A stretch of DNA of 64,000 bases from DATJPY01 sp035506135 (GTDB lineage Bacteria; Myxococcota_A; UBA9160; PR03). The DNA is taken from assembly GCA_035506135.1 (NCBI GenBank), contig DATJPY010000014.1, positions 39,929-103,928 on the forward strand, in the 5' to 3' direction. The position numbers were made by a program, and so were the translations under genes. Of the stretch, positions 60,852 through 64,000 are shown one piece after another (the first letter of the stretch is position 1; every line of letters begins with the position of its first letter). A model generated the notes under the pieces. That model saw only the letters and a list, made by a program, of their open reading frames with translations, was not told the DNA's origin and did not search any database.

Positions 60852-60881
60852 GTCCGATCTGCCGCGCGCGTGCGCGGGGGC

Positions 60882-61268
60882 CTATTGGGCCGTCGGCTGG
60901 GTCTTGGTCGTGGACTTCGCGTTGTGTCGGGCGTGGTAGATCCGCCCGCTCACGCGGTTCTCCTGCCGGTTCAACTTCTGCTGCTCGGCCTTGGTGAGGT
61001 GGCCGTTGTGCTTGGCCATGTCGACCGCCTCTTCCTTCTGGATGTGCCCTTCGCTGCTCTCCAGGCGCTTGGCCTCGCCCGGCGTCACGGTGCCCTGCTC
61101 GATGCCGTTCTGGATCCGCTGCTGCTGGTTGTCCAGGCGCTGGTTGACCTCGTTGACCCGGGGATGACCCGGCTCCACGACGCCGCTGTCCTGTGCGTAG
61201 GCAGTGCCGAAGGCGAGCATGCTTCCCGCTGCCATCACCAGGAAGAGTCGCTTGCTGAGTTTGCTCAT
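60882..61268 (-). CDS. Small periplasmic Gln/Lys-rich protein
   Basis: A 128-residue exported protein: signal peptide (about 1-25, ending TAYAQ), then two related helical units (NQRLDNQQQRIQNGIEQGTV; LTKAEQQKLNRQENRVSGRI) containing G-x-L/V-T-x-x-E/Q turns, and a basic His-containing tail (IYHARHNAKS). This repeat pattern is seen in small periplasmic stress-type proteins of unknown function. ATG 61268 is preceded by a weak ribosome binding site. Confidence 0.75.
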   Translation of the reverse strand: MSKLSKRLFLVMAAGSMLAFGTAYAQDSGVVEPGHPRVNEVNQRLDNQQQRIQNGIEQGTVTPGEAKRLESSEGHIQKEEAVDMAKHNGHLTKAEQQKLNRQENRVSGRIYHARHNAKSTTKTQPTAQ

Positions 61269-61430
61269 GCGGGGAATGAACCCGTCGCCGCGGCGAAGGT
61301 TGCGGCCGGTCCGAGACGCTCGTCCGGCCGTCTCCGCGACCCGCGCGCGCCCGCGGAGAGGACCGATTCGGAGAGCGGCAGAACGCTGGGACCGCTTGAT
61401 GGAGAGCCCGCCGGCTGGCAACGGGGCCGG

Positions 61431-61772
61431 CTATGCGATCGCGGCCTCGTCGATCTCGCCGGTCCGGATCCGCACGACGGCCGCCACCTCGCTCACCAGG
61501 ATCTCGCAGTCGCCGCGATCCGTGCCGATCGCCCGTCCGATCGCGCGGGCGAGCGGAGCCACCAGCTCGTCGTGGGCGATGATCTCGATCTTGATGCGCG
61601 GGAAGAGGTCGATCGTCTGCTCCGCGCCGCGATAGATCGCGCGCTCCGAGACGCCGCGCGTGTAGCCGCGCAGCTCGCTGGCGGTGACACCGGGAAGCAG
61701 GCCCCTGCCGTAGAGCGCCGCCTTCAGCTCCTCGAGCTGATGCGGCTTGATCAGCGCCTCGATCCGCTTCAT
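61431..61772 (-). CDS. Divergent P-II nitrogen regulatory protein
   Basis: A 113-residue P-II-fold protein (KRIEALIKPHQLEELKAAL start; KIEIIAHDELV; VVRIRTGEIDEAAI end). The T-loop (about 37-55, YTRGVSERAIYRGAEQ) keeps a tyrosine at position 47 in the IYRGAE motif, where GlnK/GlnB are uridylylated at Tyr51, but it is shortened and lacks the usual GHTE sequence. It is divergent from the ammonium transporter gene, with about 350 bp between, suggesting a GlnK-Amt pair. Confidence 0.85.
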   Translation of the reverse strand: MKRIEALIKPHQLEELKAALYGRGLLPGVTASELRGYTRGVSERAIYRGAEQTIDLFPRIKIEIIAHDELVAPLARAIGRAIGTDRGDCEILVSEVAAVVRIRTGEIDEAAIA

Positions 61773-62125
61773 TGCGACCGCCCCCGGAAGCGTCCGGAGG
61801 AGTAGCAGCCGCGTCTCGGGGCCGCCTTACCGGCTGGCTGGAGTGCCGTCGATGCCCATCGATGTGCCATTCGTTGACCACTTATTGGGCATTGCGACTA
61901 GGCGCTTCGGAGATATCAAACACAACTTTTGGCTAGATCGATTGCTCATTCATATCGTCGAGCCGAATTGCGCACATCCGGGCCGATCCAGACACATTCG
62001 GTCTCGCGACGCAGCCCGGGCACCGTTCTTGCTCGATCGATCCGCGCGGGGGAAGGCGATCCGACTCGCCAACACAAATCAGCGACGGAGCGCGCGCGCG
62101 TCCGTCCACGGAAGGAGACGATGCG
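61773..62125. promoter_or_regulatory. Divergent intergenic region between P-II and Amt genes
   Basis: The 353 bp between the two starts contain the only clearly AT-rich block of this end of the window (about 61860-61960), which should hold both promoters. TTGGCT (61929-61934) with TATCGT (61953-61958), spacing 18, is a weak sigma-70-like match toward amt. TGGC-N8-TTGC (61930-61945) resembles a sigma-54 site but has one base too many. GAAGGAGACGATGCG positions a good ribosome binding site for the amt ATG. No open frame of note was seen. Confidence 0.5.
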
Positions 62126-63898
62126 ATGACGGGGCTCTCGGTTCGAGGTGGCAGGCGACCGCTGGTGCGGGCGCTCCTGGCTCTGCAGCTCGCGACATGC
62201 CTGCTGGCAGCGGGCACCTGCCTGCTGGCAGCGGGCACGGCTGCCCGCGCCGATGACCAGCCGCCGCCCAAGCCGGACCCGGCCGGCATCGCGACCGGCG
62301 ACCGCACGACCGTCTTCGACGCAGGCGGCAACTCCTTCGTGATCACGGAGCCGACCGACAAGACGGCGCCGGACTTCGCGGACAAGCTGAAGGCCTTCCA
62401 GGAGTTCACGGACCAGTCGGCCAAGGAGCCGCTCGCGGTGCGGCTCGCCGACAGCGTGGGGCACATCCGCATCGCGACGAACTTCGCCTGGACGCTGAAC
62501 ACCGGCTACCTGGTGCTCTTCATGCAGGCCGGCTTCGCGCTCCTCACCTGCGGCCTGGTGCGGAAGAAGAATGCGGCCCACCTGATGATGCTGAACTTCG
62601 CGGCCTACGTGTTCGCGTTCATCGCGTACTTCGTGTGCGGGTTCGCGTTCCAGTACGGCGGCGCCGCCATCAACGCGGCACCCACCAACCTCGGTGGGAC
62701 GCCGACCTTGAACTCCTTCCTGATCGGGGACGGCCTCTGGGGCTTCCTGGGCGGGAAGGGCTTCTTCCTGTCCGGGCCCGCCTACGACGCCGGGGTCAAC
62801 GTGCTGGCCCTGTTCGAGGTGGTCTTCATGGAGACCGCCGGATACATCATCGTGGGCGCGATCTGCGAGCGCATCACCTTCGGCGCCTTTCTGCTGACCG
62901 AGCTGGCGATGGGCGCGCTCATCTACCCGGTGTTCGGCTGCTGGGTGTGGGGCGGCGGATGGCTGTCGCAGCTCGGCAACAGCTGGGGCTGGGCCCACGG
63001 CTACGTGGACTTCGCCGGCTCGACGGTCGTCCATGCCATCGGCGGCTACACCGCGATGGCGCTCGCGATCATCCTCGGGCCGCGACTCGGCAAGTACGGA
63101 CCGGACGGCAAGGTGAACGCCTTCCCGGCCCACAACATCGCGTTCGTCGTGACGGGGACCTTCATCCTGCTCTTCGGCTGGATGGGCTTCAACCCCGGCT
63201 CGACCCTCGGCGCCACCGACCTTCGCATCGGCGTGATCGCGATCAACACCAACCTCGCTGCCATCTTCGGCTCGGCCGCGGCGCTGACCTTCTGGTACTT
63301 CCGCTTCGGCAAGATCGACATCTCGATGGCGTGCAACGGGATGCTGGCCGGCCTGGTGGCGATCACGGCACCGTGCGCCTTCGTGAACCCGATCTCCGCC
63401 ATGACGATCGGGCTCATGGCCGGCGTGGTGGTCTGCGTGGGCGTTCTGGTGAACGACCACGTCTTCAAGATCGACGACCCGTGCGGGGCGATCTCGGTGC
63501 ACGGCTACTGCGGCACGCTCGGCGGCGTCGCAGTCGGGATCTTCGCGGACGGCACGTACGGCGCCGGCTGGAACGGCGTCGGCGCCGCGACCTACCTGGG
63601 TACCGCGGGGCAGGGCGTGACGGGCCTCCTCTACGGAGACACCGCGCAGTTCCTGACGCAGCTCTTCGGTGCCGCCATCAACTTCGTCTGGGCGTTCGGG
63701 TTCACCTTCGTGGTCTTCAAGGTCGTGAACTCGATCCGCTCGATGCGCGTGGCGCCCGAGGTCGAGCTCGAGGGTCTGGACGTCCCCGAGTTCGGCGGCC
63801 TCGCGTATCCGGACGACACGTATCCGGCGCCGCACGGGGTCCCCACCCCGCCGCTGCCCGGCGGACGTCGAGGCGGGACGATTCCGCAGACGGCCTGA
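62126..63898 (+). CDS. amt: Ammonium transporter (Amt family) with long N-terminal extension
   Basis: A 590-residue Amt/MEP/Rh channel. The core (about 115-555) has 11 helices, with the pore histidines in STVVHAIGGYTAM and ISVHGYCGTLGG, and GWMGFNPGS. The first about 112 residues are unusual: a signal peptide-like stretch with a tandem repeat CLLAAGT CLLAAGT (residues 25-38), then about 75 polar residues (DDQPPPKPDPAGI onward) before helix 1. A Pro-rich C-tail follows. GGAGACG precedes the ATG. The P-II gene is divergent upstream. A strong hairpin terminator follows. Confidence 0.93.
   Translation: MTGLSVRGGRRPLVRALLALQLATCLLAAGTCLLAAGTAARADDQPPPKPDPAGIATGDRTTVFDAGGNSFVITEPTDKTAPDFADKLKAFQEFTDQSAKEPLAVRLADSVGHIRIATNFAWTLNTGYLVLFMQAGFALLTCGLVRKKNAAHLMMLNFAAYVFAFIAYFVCGFAFQYGGAAINAAPTNLGGTPTLNSFLIGDGLWGFLGGKGFFLSGPAYDAGVNVLALFEVVFMETAGYIIVGAICERITFGAFLLTELAMGALIYPVFGCWVWGGGWLSQLGNSWGWAHGYVDFAGSTVVHAIGGYTAMALAIILGPRLGKYGPDGKVNAFPAHNIAFVVTGTFILLFGWMGFNPGSTLGATDLRIGVIAINTNLAAIFGSAAALTFWYFRFGKIDISMACNGMLAGLVAITAPCAFVNPISAMTIGLMAGVVVCVGVLVNDHVFKIDDPCGAISVHGYCGTLGGVAVGIFADGTYGAGWNGVGAATYLGTAGQGVTGLLYGDTAQFLTQLFGAAINFVWAFGFTFVVFKVVNSIRSMRVAPEVELEGLDVPEFGGLAYPDDTYPAPHGVPTPPLPGGRRGGTIPQTA
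62198..62239 (+). repeat. 21-bp tandem repeat in the Amt signal peptide
   Basis: A unit beginning TGCCTGCTGGCAGCGGGCAC occurs at 62198-62218 and again at 62219-62239, with only the last base differing (C versus G). It adds seven in-frame residues (CLLAAGT) to the hydrophobic core of the Amt signal. It looks like replication slippage. Confidence 0.88.
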
Positions 63899-63919
63899 GC
63901 CGCCGGCGCGGACGAGAGG

Positions 63920-63955
63920 GATCGGCCGGCAGCGGGCGAGCGCTGCCGGCCGATC
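63920..63955 (+). terminator. Rho-independent-type terminator after amt
   Basis: A perfect 15-bp stem (starts GATCGGCCGGCAGCG) closes a 6-nt GGCGAG loop 22 bp after the amt stop, followed by GCGTTTC. The T run is short, as usual at this GC content. Confidence 0.85.
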
Positions 63956-64000
63956 GCGTTTCATCGCTCCCGGCTGCGAGAGCGCCGTCGCGCGGCGAGC

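Noticed and set aside
61930..61945. Sigma-54-like TGGC-N8-TTGC upstream of amt, and TGGCAC toward the P-II gene near 61862-61877
   Set aside because: Spacing between the -24 and -12 elements is one base too long in the first, and the second lacks a -12 TTGC; neither meets the strict spacing rule.
1..64000. CRISPR arrays, insertion sequences, prophage or rRNA
   Set aside because: No regularly spaced repeats, transposase, phage structural gene or rRNA sequence was found anywhere in the window.

Overview
The window is very GC-rich (roughly 70 %) and almost fully coding, with ATG/GTG starts, many 1-4 nt start/stop overlaps and Gram-negative envelope machinery (TonB-dependent receptor, ExbBD-TonB, outer-membrane porin, lipoproteins, RND exporter). 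Gene content (PEP-CTERM proteins, DUF3047, YVTN beta-propeller/cytochrome protein, branched-chain amino-acid ABC cluster, sulfotransferase, LigD) points to a soil-type deltaproteobacterial lineage (Myxococcota/Binatota-like). That placement is inference. Because of the GC bias, nearly every real gene has long shadow ORFs on the other strand; these were left out.

Region 1 (1-2068) is the 3' part of a ligD end-joining ligase/polymerase gene. Region 2 (2292-19305) is the most striking part: about 18 same-strand genes with no gap above about 135 bp, which together look like one zinc-scarcity locus. In order: a small CxxC/His protein, a TonB-dependent receptor, ExbB, ExbD, TonB, a YraQ/SO_0444-type permease fused to an HflK-like SPFH domain, an HflC-like and a third SPFH protein, a first ZnuA-ZnuC-ZnuB transporter, three cysteine-free-type ribosomal protein paralogues (S14, L31, L28), a second CxxC/His small protein, an outer-membrane porin, and a second metal ABC transporter whose permease is fused to a lipoprotein domain. 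No Zur-type regulator was found in the window.

Region 3 (19315-28524): an osmoprotectant (Opu) ABC transporter, a HAD hydrolase, a three-gene minus-strand unit (DUF3047, CoA-transferase, esterase), an FKBP prolyl isomerase, and a truncated Ppk1 followed by a SixA phosphatase domain without a normal start. Region 4 (28539-44455): a large YVTN/cytochrome-like surface protein, a sphingosine-phosphate-lyase-like PLP enzyme, an RND exporter, a complete LivFGMHK branched-chain amino-acid transporter, a sulfotransferase, an alpha/beta hydrolase, an MFS transporter and YjbQ.

Region 5 (44620-50978): three small PEP-CTERM proteins (one with an apparent frameshift after its signal peptide), a quinone oxidoreductase, an aldo/keto reductase, tRNA-Arg(CCU), an SDR reductase and small hypothetical proteins. 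Region 6 (51060-58663): apt, a LysM/M23 lipoprotein, pcm, an M20 amidohydrolase, an ECF sigma/anti-sigma pair flanked by two zinc-ribbon/PspC proteins, a cytidylate-kinase-like protein, CBS, NUDIX and GNAT proteins. Region 7 (58781-63898): an APC permease, a bidirectional terminator, a small periplasmic protein, and a divergent P-II/ammonium-transporter pair ending in a strong terminator hairpin.
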